Of a DNA stretch of 64,000 nucleotides, positions 25,807 to 34,829 are shown one piece after another (the first letter of the stretch is position 1; every line of letters begins with the position of its first letter). Origin of the DNA: Cyclobacterium marinum DSM 745 (GTDB lineage Bacteria; Bacteroidota; Bacteroidia; Cytophagales; Cyclobacteriaceae); assembly GCF_000222485.1 (NCBI RefSeq), contig NC_015914.1, positions 3,234,501-3,298,500 on the forward strand, read 5' to 3'. The position numbers and the translations under genes are program-made. Below the pieces are notes generated by a model, which saw only the letters and a list, made by a program, of their open reading frames with translations, did no database searches and had not been told where the DNA came from.

Positions 25807-27441
25807 ATGCAACTGACGTACCTTTTTCTTTTTTCCGCAATTATTTTAATAATAGCGTATTTCACCTATGGAAAATTTGTCTTTAAAAAGTTTAAAATTA
25901 ATAATAATATTCTTGCTCCTTCTCATCGATTAAAAGATGGTGTAGATTACGTTCCTAGCAAACCTATTGTAGTTCTAGGCCATCATTTTGCATCTATTGC
26001 CGGTGCCGGGCCAATTGTGGGTCCTATCATTGCCGTAGCATTTGGATGGGTGCCCGCCGTAATATGGATTCTGATCGGTGGGATATTTTTTGGTGCCGTT
26101 CATGACCTTGGCAGTATGGTGGCATCCCTTAGGAATGATGGAAAATCAATTGGGGTGATCATTCAAAATAATATTGGGAAAAAAGGAAAAAGACTTTTTA
26201 TCTTGTTTAGTTTTTCAACTTTGATTTTAATCATTGCTGTTTTCGCGGACATCATTGCCAAAACATTTATCAATAACCCGGGAGTTGCTTCGGCTTCTAT
26301 TTTATTTATTTTGCTTGCTGTGGTTTTTGGCTTTGTTACCAAGTTGACCGAAAATAAAAAATCTGCTTTCCTAGTGGCTTCTATCGTAGGAGTAATAGTA
26401 ATGTATTATTTTGTTTACTTAGGTATGCAGGTACCCTTTGAACTTAATTACCAAGTCTGGATTTATATATTGTTAATTTATGCCTTTATTGCATCAGTTA
26501 CTCCTGTATCCATGTTGTTGCAACCAAGGGATTACCTGAATAGCTTTTTGTTGTATGGGTTGATTCTTGCTGCGATTGTTGGTGTGGTGATTGCCAATCC
26601 TACCATAGTAATGGATACGGAAGTACATATAAATAGTGAAAATCTAGGTTACTTATTTCCGGTGCTGTTTGTCACCATAGCTTGTGGTGCGATTAGCGGT
26701 TTCCATTCATTGGTTGCTTCAGGGACAACTTCCAAGCAATTAGATAAAGAGAGCGATGCCAAGGTCGTTGGGTATGGGGGAATGTTAATAGAGTCCTTTT
26801 TGGCTATCATTTCCGTAGGTGCAGTAATTGTGTTAAACCGCTCAGATTATATGTCAAGATTAGGTGAAGAGGGTCCGGTCCCCCTGTTCGCAGATGGGCT
26901 TGGTGCGATCATTTCCTCTTTGGGTATTTCGGAGTCTTTTGCCATAGGCTTTGTGGCACTGACAGTTTCAGCTTTTGCACTTACCACTTTAGATACCTGT
27001 ACAAGGCTGGCAAGGTTTACCCTTCAAGAATACTTTGAAGATGTGGAACAGCCGATTGGTAAAAAGTTATCACAAAATAGATACCTCTCAACTGGCGTGG
27101 TTGTCATATTGTCTGTACTATTGCTGGGGAGTGGTGGATTCACCACTTTATGGCCAATTTTTGGTTCGGCCAATCAACTTTTGGCAGCCCTCGCATTATT
27201 GACGATTTCTGTTTGGTTGATCAAAAAGGATATCAACCCCACCTTTGTGACCATTCCCATGTTCTTTATGTTTACCGTCACCTTGACTTCCTTGGGTTTA
27301 TTTGCTTGGCAAAACTTTCAGAAAGATGCTTATGTGTTATCAATCATTGCAGCCATTTTATTCGTTCTTTCCTTTGCCTTGATCTTTCTTGCCCGAAAAA
27401 GTCTGGTTAAAGAGGTTAATTCCAAAGAATTGGTAAATTAA
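25807..27441 (+). CDS. cstA: CstA-family carbon starvation/peptide or pyruvate transporter
   Basis: A polytopic inner-membrane transporter of 544 residues, roughly 14-16 predicted helices. The family signature GHHFASIAGAGPIVGP is at about residues 59-74, followed by GGIFFGAVHDLGSMVASLR and, further on, GAISGFHSLVASGTTSKQL and ALTTLDTCTRLARF. E. coli CstA and BtsT are near 700 residues; this is the shorter form without the long C-terminal extension, common in this phylum. E. coli relatives import peptides or pyruvate under carbon limitation; the substrate here is not known. The stop overlaps the start of a strong hairpin. Confidence 0.9.
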   Translation: MQLTYLFLFSAIILIIAYFTYGKFVFKKFKINNNILAPSHRLKDGVDYVPSKPIVVLGHHFASIAGAGPIVGPIIAVAFGWVPAVIWILIGGIFFGAVHDLGSMVASLRNDGKSIGVIIQNNIGKKGKRLFILFSFSTLILIIAVFADIIAKTFINNPGVASASILFILLAVVFGFVTKLTENKKSAFLVASIVGVIVMYYFVYLGMQVPFELNYQVWIYILLIYAFIASVTPVSMLLQPRDYLNSFLLYGLILAAIVGVVIANPTIVMDTEVHINSENLGYLFPVLFVTIACGAISGFHSLVASGTTSKQLDKESDAKVVGYGGMLIESFLAIISVGAVIVLNRSDYMSRLGEEGPVPLFADGLGAIISSLGISESFAIGFVALTVSAFALTTLDTCTRLARFTLQEYFEDVEQPIGKKLSQNRYLSTGVVVILSVLLLGSGGFTTLWPIFGSANQLLAALALLTISVWLIKKDINPTFVTIPMFFMFTVTLTSLGLFAWQNFQKDAYVLSIIAAILFVLSFALIFLARKSLVKEVNSKELVN

Positions 27442-27489
27442 AAAAAGCAACTTCGGTAGGCCATTGAGTCAATCCTACCGGAGTTGCTT
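27440..27489 (-). terminator. Terminator of the beta-barrel gene, possibly bidirectional
   Basis: A 16-bp stem with one G-T pair (27445-27460 with 27474-27489) is followed on the minus strand by seven T residues (27446-27440). It lies between convergent genes, 26 bases past the stop of the minus-strand barrel gene, and overlaps the stop of the plus-strand transporter gene. Confidence 0.9.
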
Positions 27490-27514
27490 ATCGCAATAGT
27501 TGGCTGAAAAATTT

Positions 27515-28099
27515 TTAGAATAAATTTATTCCGAGAGAAAGCATGATTTGATTTTGCCTTTGGTCAGTAGGGATTTCTCCAAAATTATTTACAGAATTGG
27601 TCAGGGCACCTTCATATTTCAAATCCAATAATAGGTTCCCAATATCCAAGCCTATGCCTGCTTGGTATCCAAATGTAAAATCCTCTGTTGGGGGAATAAT
27701 GCTTTGGGTAGAAGAACCATCACTGGCTTTTACTTTTCCATCAAGCATATAACTGGCTACAGGCCCTGCCTGAATTCGGAAGGTATTGCCTAATTTCACC
27801 CCAACCATTAAAGGCACATCCAGCCTGTCAAAGTCGGAATCGTATTTAAAGGTATTGTTTTGAAAGGAGCCTCCGGTATTGGTATAGAGAACTTCCGGTT
27901 GCAAATAAATGACAGGAAGATTTATTCTAGCAAAAACTCCCACATGGTAGCCCATCTGAGAATCTTCTCCTTTAAACCCGTCGGAAACTTGAACATCACC
28001 TTGTGAAAGGCCAATCTTAGGACCTACAGACAAAATCTGAGCATTAAGCTGTGTAATGCCTAATCCTGTAAAGAATAGAATAATTAATACTTTTTTCAT
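27515..28099 (-). CDS. Outer-membrane beta-barrel protein (PorT/OmpX-like)
   Basis: A 194-residue secreted protein. Signal peptide MKKVLIILFFTGLGITQLNAQ with cleavage after Ala-Gln. The mature part alternates short amphipathic strands with glycine turns (SVGPKIGLSQGD, MGYHVGVFARINLP, VGVKLGNTFRIQAGPVASYML, FGYQAGIGLDIGNLLLDLKYEG) and ends with an aromatic residue (LSLGINLF), as outer-membrane barrels do. It matches the generic 'porin family / outer membrane beta-barrel' group of Bacteroidota. Specific function not deducible. Confidence 0.85.
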   Translation of the reverse strand: MKKVLIILFFTGLGITQLNAQILSVGPKIGLSQGDVQVSDGFKGEDSQMGYHVGVFARINLPVIYLQPEVLYTNTGGSFQNNTFKYDSDFDRLDVPLMVGVKLGNTFRIQAGPVASYMLDGKVKASDGSSTQSIIPPTEDFTFGYQAGIGLDIGNLLLDLKYEGALTNSVNNFGEIPTDQRQNQIMLSLGINLF

Positions 28100-28535
28100 T
28101 AGTTTGGCTTTAAATTAAATAATAGTGCTTTCATTTGACCCGAACCATGCAATGAGGACATTATTATATTGAGTGGCCATAGGTCTATTTTAGGCAGTAA
28201 TCCGTTAAAAAATGAGCTGCTAAGATAGGCTATAAACCCCAAAATGATAAAACCTTGTTTAGTAATACAAGCCCAAACAAAAGGTCTATCAATTGGTGAT
28301 TCTGAACTCAAATAATTTGTCCATTGCTTAATTTTGGGTTCAATAAATTAATAACCAATTCTGTGCCGAATTAGTATAGGTTGGGTAAATTAATTTTAAC
28401 AAATTTTAAGAATTGTGCTTGCTAAAAATTAATCCTTATTTAAGGATAATAACAACTGCATTTTATACGTTATTTTATTCGGTCTATTTTTCAAATAGCT
28501 GATTAGTAGTAAATTGTGTGGTTTTTGAATTCGCT
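28100..28535. other. Intergenic region between divergent genes, no gene seen
   Basis: 436 AT-rich bases separate the divergent barrel and zinc-protease genes. A 70-codon minus-strand frame (28099-28311) has no support. No TAnnTTTG element in a useful position and no strong hairpin were found. Confidence 0.5.
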
Positions 28536-29312
28536 ATGAGAAATTTTACTTTTAATTCCATTTGTTTCCTTTGCTTGACTTTCAGTTTTTATTCATGTAT
28601 AGAGGAAACGGATGGTGTCAATGAAGAACTGTACATGGGGGTATCTGCCGCAAGGTGGGATGTAGGGAAGTCTGCCAACTTTTTGTTGGCAGCAGATCAG
28701 TTTCCGGCTTTGGAACTGGAATTGGTTTATATGGAAGGGTATGAGCCTTCGGATAAAATGCTTGAATCGCTTGTTGAATTTTTAGAGAAATATACATTCA
28801 AGCCTGAAGGTATTCACTTGTTGTTAAAAGAAATTCCTGCTATGAATAAGGAGACTTATACTACAGAGGAAATTGCGACAATCGAAAATGATTACCGTGA
28901 AAGTTACAACGAGGGGAATACGATATCAGTATTTCTTTTGGTGGTGGATGGTGATTTTGAGAAAAATGAGGAGGATTCATTTACCATAGGTGCTGCCTAT
29001 AGAAATACAAGTCTGGTGCTATTTGGAAGTCAAATTGAAAAAAATTCAGGGGGGATAAGAAGGCCCAGTAAAAGCAATCTGGAAACTACCGTTGTTTTAC
29101 ATGAGATGGGACATTTGTTGGGCTTGGTAAATGTTGGCAGTGAAATGGTAGAACCACATGAGGATGAATCGTACGATCATCACTGCGACAATGAAGACTG
29201 TCTCATGTATTGGGCTATTGAGACGAATAGCTTTTTTAATTATATGCAAGATGCCGTCCCTTCACTTGACAGCAATTGTGAGCAAGATCTCAGGGCAAAT
29301 GGTGGTAAATAA
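28536..29312 (+). CDS. Zinc metalloprotease-like lipoprotein
   Basis: A 258-residue lipoprotein: leader MRNFTFNSICFLCLTFSF then Cys21. A zinc-protease helix, VLHEMGHLLGLVN, places HExxH at residues 189-193 with a conserved Gly three residues later, as in metzincins; Asn stands where a third His or Asp ligand is usual. After an insertion rich in His and Asp (EPHEDESYDHHCDNEDC) comes CLMYWA, a likely Met-turn (CLMY at 222-225). This matches proteins labelled 'membrane metalloprotease' in Bacteroidota. A GTG at 28518 also opens the frame, but ATG 28536 puts the lipobox at the normal distance. Probably acts at the cell surface or in the periplasm; substrate unknown. Confidence 0.8.
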   Translation: MRNFTFNSICFLCLTFSFYSCIEETDGVNEELYMGVSAARWDVGKSANFLLAADQFPALELELVYMEGYEPSDKMLESLVEFLEKYTFKPEGIHLLLKEIPAMNKETYTTEEIATIENDYRESYNEGNTISVFLLVVDGDFEKNEEDSFTIGAAYRNTSLVLFGSQIEKNSGGIRRPSKSNLETTVVLHEMGHLLGLVNVGSEMVEPHEDESYDHHCDNEDCLMYWAIETNSFFNYMQDAVPSLDSNCEQDLRANGGK

Positions 29313-29422
29313 ACGCTTTGTAAAGGCTTAGTGATTAGCTGCTTATAAAATTAGGTTTGCTTTGCTTTTTAAAGATGTAGCTTAATTACAAGTGAATAAT
29401 AAGACAGCGTTTTAGGTAGGGT

Positions 29423-29677
29423 TTAATCTTTTACTTCCTCATAGTCAATATAGTCACCTCCGGAAATAGTGCTGGAAGAACCGTTTTTTCCATTTTTAGG
29501 TATAAAATCTACATTCACATTGCCATCTTTGGGTTTGTTTCTTTTTCTTGTCTCTTCTCTTTGAGCCTCCTTTACCTGATCTGCAAATTTTTTCAGTTTA
29601 CTGTTCAGGAAAAATTTAAATAAGCTTGAGAAAACCCATCCTAAGGCGATAAAGAAAATTATTATTTTTAAAATCAT
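29423..29677 (-). CDS. DUF4834-type small membrane protein
   Basis: An 84-residue protein with one N-terminal hydrophobic helix (MILKIIIFFIALGWVFSSLF) followed by a charged region rich in Lys and Glu and an acidic end GGDYIDYEEVKD, the pattern of the Bacteroidota DUF4834 family. The frame extends upstream to 29722, but the start at 29677 is chosen because it places the helix at the N-terminus. Function unknown. It lies downstream of no clear operon partner. Confidence 0.75.
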   Translation of the reverse strand: MILKIIIFFIALGWVFSSLFKFFLNSKLKKFADQVKEAQREETRKRNKPKDGNVNVDFIPKNGKNGSSSTISGGDYIDYEEVKD

Positions 29678-29825
29678 GATTAACAATTTTGAAAGCTCAC
29701 TAATTCTGTTCAAACACAACAAAGTGCTTAATCCATTAACGGAAAATCACCACTTAGCATTCAATATTAATGGAAAAAAAATACAAAAACCAATCTAAAC
29801 TGTTGTAAAGGAGATGGAATAAAGA

Positions 29826-29857
29826 TACCCGACTTGAAATCCAAGCCGGGTAAGTTT
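29826..29857. terminator. Hairpin downstream of carB
   Basis: An 11-bp stem with one wobble pair (29826-29836 with 29842-29852) begins 20 bases past the carB stop. A five-T run follows on the plus strand (29855-29859 region); on the minus strand the downstream sequence is T-rich but broken. It is probably the carB terminator, perhaps bidirectional. Confidence 0.65.
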
Positions 29858-29871
29858 TTGATTTAGGTCTT

Positions 29872-32691
29872 TTATCTACTCAAATAAAGGTTTCTTTCTG
29901 CAAATATTTTTAGAAAATAATCGTCCATCAAGTCATCTATAAAATAGATGGCCTCACCTGTAGATTTCATTTCAGGCCCCAATTCCTTATTTACATTCGG
30001 GAATTTGTGGAAAGAGAAAACAGGCTCTTTGATTGCATAACCTTTTTTCACTGGAGCGAAATTAAAGTCAGTGACTTTCTTCTCACCTAACATCACTTTG
30101 GTCGCATAATTTACGTAAGGCTCTTGGTAGGCTTTACATATAAAAGGTACCGTACGGGATGCTCTAGGGTTGGCTTCAATCACATACACTTTGTCATCTT
30201 TAATGGCAAACTGAATGTTTATCAATCCCTTTGTTTCTAGGGCCACTGCTATCTTCTCAGTGATTGTTTCGATTTGTCGAATCACCAGGTCTCCAAGATT
30301 ATAGGGTGGCAATACTGCATAAGAATCTCCTGAGTGAATACCCGCAGGTTCTATGTGTTGCATGATACCAATGATATAAACATTTTCTCCATCACAAATG
30401 GCATCTGCTTCTGCTTCAATGGCACCTTCGAGAAAGTGGTCAAGCAATATTTCATTGTTTGGAATGTCGCGAAGAACGGTTACTACATGCTCTTCGAGTT
30501 CCTTTTCATTGATAACAATTTTCATTCCCTGTCCACCCAAGACATAAGATGGTCTTACCAATAACGGAAAGCCGATGGTTTTGCAAAGTTCAAGGGCTTC
30601 GTCTGTACTATGTACAGTTCCAAATTCAGGATAAGGGACGTTGTTTTCTTTCAAAAGCTGGGAGAACCTGCCTCTGTCTTCTGCGAGGTCTAGTGCTCTG
30701 TAACTAGTGCCGAGAATTGGAATATTGTATTTGTCCATTTTCTCTGCGAGTTTAAGTGCAGTTTGTCCTCCAAGTTGAACGATCACTCCCGCAGGTTTTT
30801 CATGCAGGATGATTTCATAGATATGTTCCCAGAATACAGGTTCAAAATACAATTTATCCGCAATGTCAAAATCTGTAGAAACTGTTTCAGGGTTACAATT
30901 GATCATGATGGTTTCATAGCCACATTCCTTAGCAGCCAAGACCCCATGGACACAAGAGTAATCAAACTCAATTCCCTGACCAACCCTGTTGGGCCCGGAT
31001 CCAAGGACCACTATTTTTTTTCTTTCAGAAACAATGGATTCGTTTTCATCTCCAAAGGAGGAGTAAAAATAAGGGGTTTGTGCTTCAAATTCTGCTGCAC
31101 AGGTGTCTACGAGTTTAAACACTCGTTTAATTCCCATTTCATCTCTTCTCTTATTGAAAACTTCGCTTTCCAAGCATCCCAATAAGTGGGCAATTTGTCG
31201 GTCGGCATAGCCTTTATGTTTGGCCGTTTGCATGAGTTCTTTACTGATGCTCTCCAGCGTTTCTTTGGCAAGGGTGTTGTCCAGGTGTACCAATTCCTCG
31301 ATCTGCTTCAAAAACCATTTGTCAATTTTTGTCAGATCTTGAATGGTTCTGAATGAAATGCCTAATTTGAATGCATCATAAATATGGAAAAGTCTGTTCC
31401 AACTTGGGTTGGCCAAGCTGTACAGAATTTCTTCTTGATTTCTAAGCTCTTTGCCATCAGCACCAAGGCCATTTCGCTTGATCTCTAAAGATTGACAGGC
31501 TTTTTGCAAAGCCTCTTGGAAGTTTCTGCCTATACCCATAACTTCCCCAACAGCTTTCATGGAAAGTCCTAGTTTTCTGTCAGAGCCTTTGAATTTGTCA
31601 AAATTCCATCTAGGTATTTTAACTATAACATAATCAATGGCAGGCTCAAAGAAGGCTGACGTACTGCCGGTAATGGAATTTTTTAATTCGTCAAGGTTGT
31701 AGCCTACAGCTAGCTTTGCTGCTACTTTGGCAATCGGATAACCTGTAGCTTTGGAGGCCAGGGCAGATGATCTTGATACCCTTGGATTGATTTCTATACC
31801 TATGATGGTTTGGTTGTCAGGGCTTACAGAGAACTGTACGTTACATCCCCCGGCAAAATTACCGATGCCATTCATCATGCGGATGGCCATGTTTCTCATT
31901 TTTTGAAAAACAGGATCAGGCAAAGTCATGGCAGGTGCCACAGTGATGGAGTCACCGGTGTGGACGCCCATTGGGTCAAAGTTCTCTATGGAACAAATGA
32001 CCACCATATTGCCAAGATTATCTCTGAGAACTTCTAATTCGTACTCTTTCCATCCAAGAATACTTTGTTCAATCAATACTTCATGTGTAGGTGAGGCTTG
32101 AAGTCCTGCACTTAATGCTTTTTCAAAATTTTCAGGGCTATCTACAAATCCACCGCCTGACCCACCAAGGGTGTAGGATGGTCTAATTACCAGTGGAAAC
32201 CCAATTTCTTGTGCGATTTCTTTGCCCTGTAAAAAAGAAGTAGCCGTACGTCCGACACATACACCAACTCCCAACTCTTCCAGTAAAACCTTAAATTTTT
32301 CTCGGTTTTCAGCTGTTTCTATGGCATCAATGTCCACACCTATCATGCGGGTGTTGAACTTTTCCCATATCCCCGCTTTGTCGCAATCAATGGCCAGGTT
32401 AAGGGCGGTTTGTCCTCCCATGGTGGGGAGTACACAGTCAATGTCCGGATGCTCTGTTAAAATCTTTACAATTGATTTTTTCTCAAGTGGCAAAAGGTAT
32501 ACATTGTCTGCAGTCACCGGATCGGTCATAATGGTTGCAGGATTGGAATTGATAAGGGTAACTTTAATTCCTTCCTCCCTCAATGATCGGGAAGCTTGAG
32601 ATCCTGCATAATCAAATTCACAAGCCTGCCCGATTACAATAGGGCCGCTTCCGATTATAAGTACATGTTTGATGCTACTGTCTTTTGGCAT
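29872..32691 (-). CDS. carB: Carbamoyl-phosphate synthase large subunit, without regulatory domain
   Basis: Makes carbamoyl phosphate for pyrimidine and arginine synthesis. Two homologous halves are clear, each with an ATP-grasp domain: residues 1-400 (GSGPIVIGQACEFDYAG, GGSGGGFVDS, EINPRVSRSSALASKATGYP) and 555-930 (GSGPNRVGQGIEFDYS, GGQGMKIV, EANPRASRTVPFICKA). It has 939 residues against about 1070 in E. coli and stops about 30 residues after STGEAIYF; the C-terminal MGS-like allosteric domain that binds UMP and ornithine is absent. The stop is followed by a hairpin, so this is not a local frameshift, and the same short form is known in other Cytophagales. carA is not adjacent. Confidence 0.95.
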   Translation of the reverse strand: MPKDSSIKHVLIIGSGPIVIGQACEFDYAGSQASRSLREEGIKVTLINSNPATIMTDPVTADNVYLLPLEKKSIVKILTEHPDIDCVLPTMGGQTALNLAIDCDKAGIWEKFNTRMIGVDIDAIETAENREKFKVLLEELGVGVCVGRTATSFLQGKEIAQEIGFPLVIRPSYTLGGSGGGFVDSPENFEKALSAGLQASPTHEVLIEQSILGWKEYELEVLRDNLGNMVVICSIENFDPMGVHTGDSITVAPAMTLPDPVFQKMRNMAIRMMNGIGNFAGGCNVQFSVSPDNQTIIGIEINPRVSRSSALASKATGYPIAKVAAKLAVGYNLDELKNSITGSTSAFFEPAIDYVIVKIPRWNFDKFKGSDRKLGLSMKAVGEVMGIGRNFQEALQKACQSLEIKRNGLGADGKELRNQEEILYSLANPSWNRLFHIYDAFKLGISFRTIQDLTKIDKWFLKQIEELVHLDNTLAKETLESISKELMQTAKHKGYADRQIAHLLGCLESEVFNKRRDEMGIKRVFKLVDTCAAEFEAQTPYFYSSFGDENESIVSERKKIVVLGSGPNRVGQGIEFDYSCVHGVLAAKECGYETIMINCNPETVSTDFDIADKLYFEPVFWEHIYEIILHEKPAGVIVQLGGQTALKLAEKMDKYNIPILGTSYRALDLAEDRGRFSQLLKENNVPYPEFGTVHSTDEALELCKTIGFPLLVRPSYVLGGQGMKIVINEKELEEHVVTVLRDIPNNEILLDHFLEGAIEAEADAICDGENVYIIGIMQHIEPAGIHSGDSYAVLPPYNLGDLVIRQIETITEKIAVALETKGLINIQFAIKDDKVYVIEANPRASRTVPFICKAYQEPYVNYATKVMLGEKKVTDFNFAPVKKGYAIKEPVFSFHKFPNVNKELGPEMKSTGEAIYFIDDLMDDYFLKIFAERNLYLSR

Positions 32692-32734
32692 GCTTGATGA
32701 TTTTTGAAATAGTTTACTATTGGCTAAATTGGGG

Positions 32735-32742
32735 CAAAATTA
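32735..32742 (-). promoter_or_regulatory. Candidate minus-7 element for carB
   Basis: Minus-strand TAATTTTG matches TAnnTTTG, about 45 bases before the carB ATG. Minus-33 not evident. Confidence 0.5.
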
Positions 32743-32877
32743 ATCAAATTTATTGAACATCCACATGAATTCTTGTTTTTACGCAGTTCAATTCACAACT
32801 AATATTTTTTGCTTGTACCCAATAGAAGCAATCGCCTTAATGTGGCTTTTCAATACTTCCGCCAAATCAAGCGTTTA

Positions 32878-33003
32878 TTATTAATTATTAATTATCAAAT
32901 GTTAATTAACAACTACCACATTAACCATTAACAATTATTGAATTAACCATTACCCCATTTACCAATTAACAATTATTCAATTAACAATTAACCATTAATC
33001 ATT
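32878..33003. repeat. AT-rich repeat cluster built of TTAAC-type units
   Basis: About 125 bases made of irregular repeats of TTAACAATTA and TTAACCATTA with short spacers. A 22-base unit at 32964-32985 recurs exactly at 34543-34564, and a copy with one mismatch is near 32925-32946. No coding frame crosses it. It separates carB from the decaying S8 protease module. The rest of the 500-base gap (32692-33191) shows only the carB promoter. Confidence 0.75.
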
Positions 33004-33191
33004 TAACCAAGTGTTTAGGCGAACCATTAAGGTGCTTTCTCATAGCTTTTTGTAGCATTTACACCGTTGCTTACGTCTTAAAGGAATAAGACGAAAGGAT
33101 TAGGGAATTAAAAATAAAAACTAAATGTTTAAATGTGTTTTTAATCCTTTCTTTTTTGCTTGGATGAGGTAGCAATTAAAACTTGATTATA

Positions 33192-33635
33192 ATGAAGAAA
33201 GTAGTAGTTTTTAAAAATAGATGGATGGTTTTGGTAGGCATGGTTTTTCTTTTACCGGTTCTCGGCGGATGCCGGGATAACGATGAACCACCTGTTTTTC
33301 AGGCCGAAGGGTACATCATTGGCTACCATCCTTGCGTTGGCGATGCTACAGTAATGACAAGTAAAGGAGAGGGCAAAGGATACCTGGTGGCTACCATAGG
33401 TGCCAACCCCGATACCCTGATGCTGTTTGGGGTACCAACCGACATGTTTGATGTTCCACTGGAATGGTACAGTTCTTTGCCAGAAGAGAGTCGTGAAATG
33501 TTCAAAATGAAATTTTCCTATCAGATATCGGAGGAAAACATCGGTTCACGATACCATTGTATTGGTTATTTTCCAGGGCATATATTGCGCTATCTGGATC
33601 CAGAATATAAAGTCTTGAAGGCAGAAAAAATATAA
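33192..33635 (+). CDS. Lipoprotein of unknown function, partner of the S8 protease remnant
   Basis: A 147-residue lipoprotein: leader with a long hydrophobic stretch then GGCRDN (Cys near residue 27). The mature part carries GYIIGYHPCVGDATV, KGYLVATIGANPDTLMLFGVP, then a region EWYSSLPEESREMFKMKFSY and the end YFPGHILRYLD. No family name is recognised. The reading frame is intact even though the gene 20 bases downstream is broken, so it is either still useful or recently orphaned. ATG 33192 is used; a TTG nine bases upstream is in frame but less likely. Confidence 0.65.
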   Translation: MKKVVVFKNRWMVLVGMVFLLPVLGGCRDNDEPPVFQAEGYIIGYHPCVGDATVMTSKGEGKGYLVATIGANPDTLMLFGVPTDMFDVPLEWYSSLPEESREMFKMKFSYQISEENIGSRYHCIGYFPGHILRYLDPEYKVLKAEKI

Positions 33636-33655
33636 TCATAAAACAATAATCTAAA

Positions 33656-34325
33656 ATGAAAATGAAGCGTTTTGTCATACCCGTCCTGTTTTTGTTTTTT
33701 GTTCTTGGGATCATTTTCCCTACTTAATAAAGAACAAAAATATTACTATGCCTTTGAAGAAAAAATCCCGCTTTACACCGTTGAAAACCACTATGTACTC
33801 AGGTATGATACAATACCGGCAAAAGAGCCGGAATCATTAAAACTTAAAGGAATGTCTCCTGAAATTTCCCTTTTTTGGAAGGATGAAAAGACTGCTATTG
33901 TGGATTTAACCAATAAAGGTTCGTCAGTTGACATAATCGACTATCTTAAGGGTTTTGAAAACTTGTATTCCATCCAACCTTTGTTTAAACTCAAAGAAGG
34001 TTTGGAAATGCCTGTTACGGATGAATTGGTAATAGGATTTTCACAAATCAAGGAGGAAGAGATCAGAGATTTACACAAACTTTTAGAGGTGACAATATTG
34101 GAAACCAATAGCGTGTTCCAGCATTTGAGAGTACCCAGAGGAGCTGATGCTCTCAAAATTGCTAACCAGTACCAGAAAGCGGATTGGTGGAATTTGCACA
34201 TCCGAATTTCCTCCTATTTGCAGAGCCTTTTCAGGGTGTACCTAATGAACCTTACTTTAAATAACCAGTTTTATCTTCGCAATACTGGTCAGGTTTTTAA
34301 TCCTGTAGAAAACCATGCGGGGTAA
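33656..34325 (+). pseudogene. S8 (subtilisin-type) secreted serine protease, N-terminal remnant with frameshifts
   Basis: ATG 33656 starts a signal peptide (MKMKRFVIPVLFLFF) that hits a stop after 23 codons. The frame then shifts; from about 33730 a 150-residue propeptide-like region is open (YYAFEEKIPLYTVENHYV to NQYQKADW). A one-base loss near 34186 moves the homology to the next frame (VEFAHPNFLLFAEPFQGVP), and an extra A near 34258 moves it back to QFYLRNTGQVFNPVENHAG, the conserved junction before an S8 catalytic domain, where it stops. The whole catalytic domain (Asp, His, Ser) is missing. So there are at least three frameshifts plus a truncation. Confidence 0.75.
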
Positions 34326-34326
34326 G

Positions 34327-34829
34327 CATAGCACTTACCGAAACCCCTTTAGTTCCCGGCATTACAAATGCCTCGTTTGCGTAAACAATCAGACACCTGG
34401 GATGTAGTTGTAAACAACACCCAGTTCGGGGTAAAACGCAAAGCAAACAAGTCCCTTCAAACCATACCCTATCAGGCGAATTTGAAAGGTATAAAAGCTC
34501 AGTACAGGGTGAAGCATGCCAATCTCCCTCCTAATAATTAACAATTAACAATTATTCAATTAACCATTATGTCCCCCTTATGAAAGCGATAATACCTGAA
34601 ATCGGGTGTCTTTTACCGTTGCTTCCTATTTGATGAGGATGATATTTCAACTATTTTTGGGATAAATCCGAACAATACAATAGACTATTTGAATACATGG
34701 CAAAACCGATTCAAAATAAATCGCTATTTGGAGATTTTCTTGAGGGTTTCCCTGCTTATTACGATTCCTGTGGTATAGACCGGGTTTAAATTTTATAAAG
34801 TAAACAGCTTATTGGTAAAAGAAAGCGTT
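34327..34829. other. Coding debris and AT-rich repeat, no intact gene
   Basis: Downstream of the protease remnant are a 57-codon plus-strand frame (34368-34541, WDVVVNNTQFGVKRKANKSL inside it) and, after the repeat at 34536-34570, two overlapping short frames near 34590-34790 (one with FDEDDISTIFGINPNNTI, one with LFEYMAKPIQNKSLFG). They look like fragments of former genes, but none has a good start, full length or recognised family. Confidence 0.4.
34536..34570. repeat. Second copy of the AT-rich TTAAC-type repeat
   Basis: Contains an exact 22-base match (34543-34564) to the cluster at 32878-33003. The two sites flank the lipoprotein/S8 protease remnant. Confidence 0.75.

Noticed and set aside
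28099..28311. 70-codon minus-strand frame upstream of the beta-barrel gene
   Set aside because: Lies in the upstream region of a well-defined gene, with no start context or family pattern.
32878..33003. CRISPR array or replication origin in the AT-rich repeats
   Set aside because: Repeats are irregular, overlapping and without regular unique spacers; no DnaA-box cluster or replication gene is near.
33672..34325. 217-codon frame read as an intact protein from a TTG
   Set aside because: The TTG is inside the signal peptide of another frame and homology leaves this frame at two places; it is part of the protease pseudogene.
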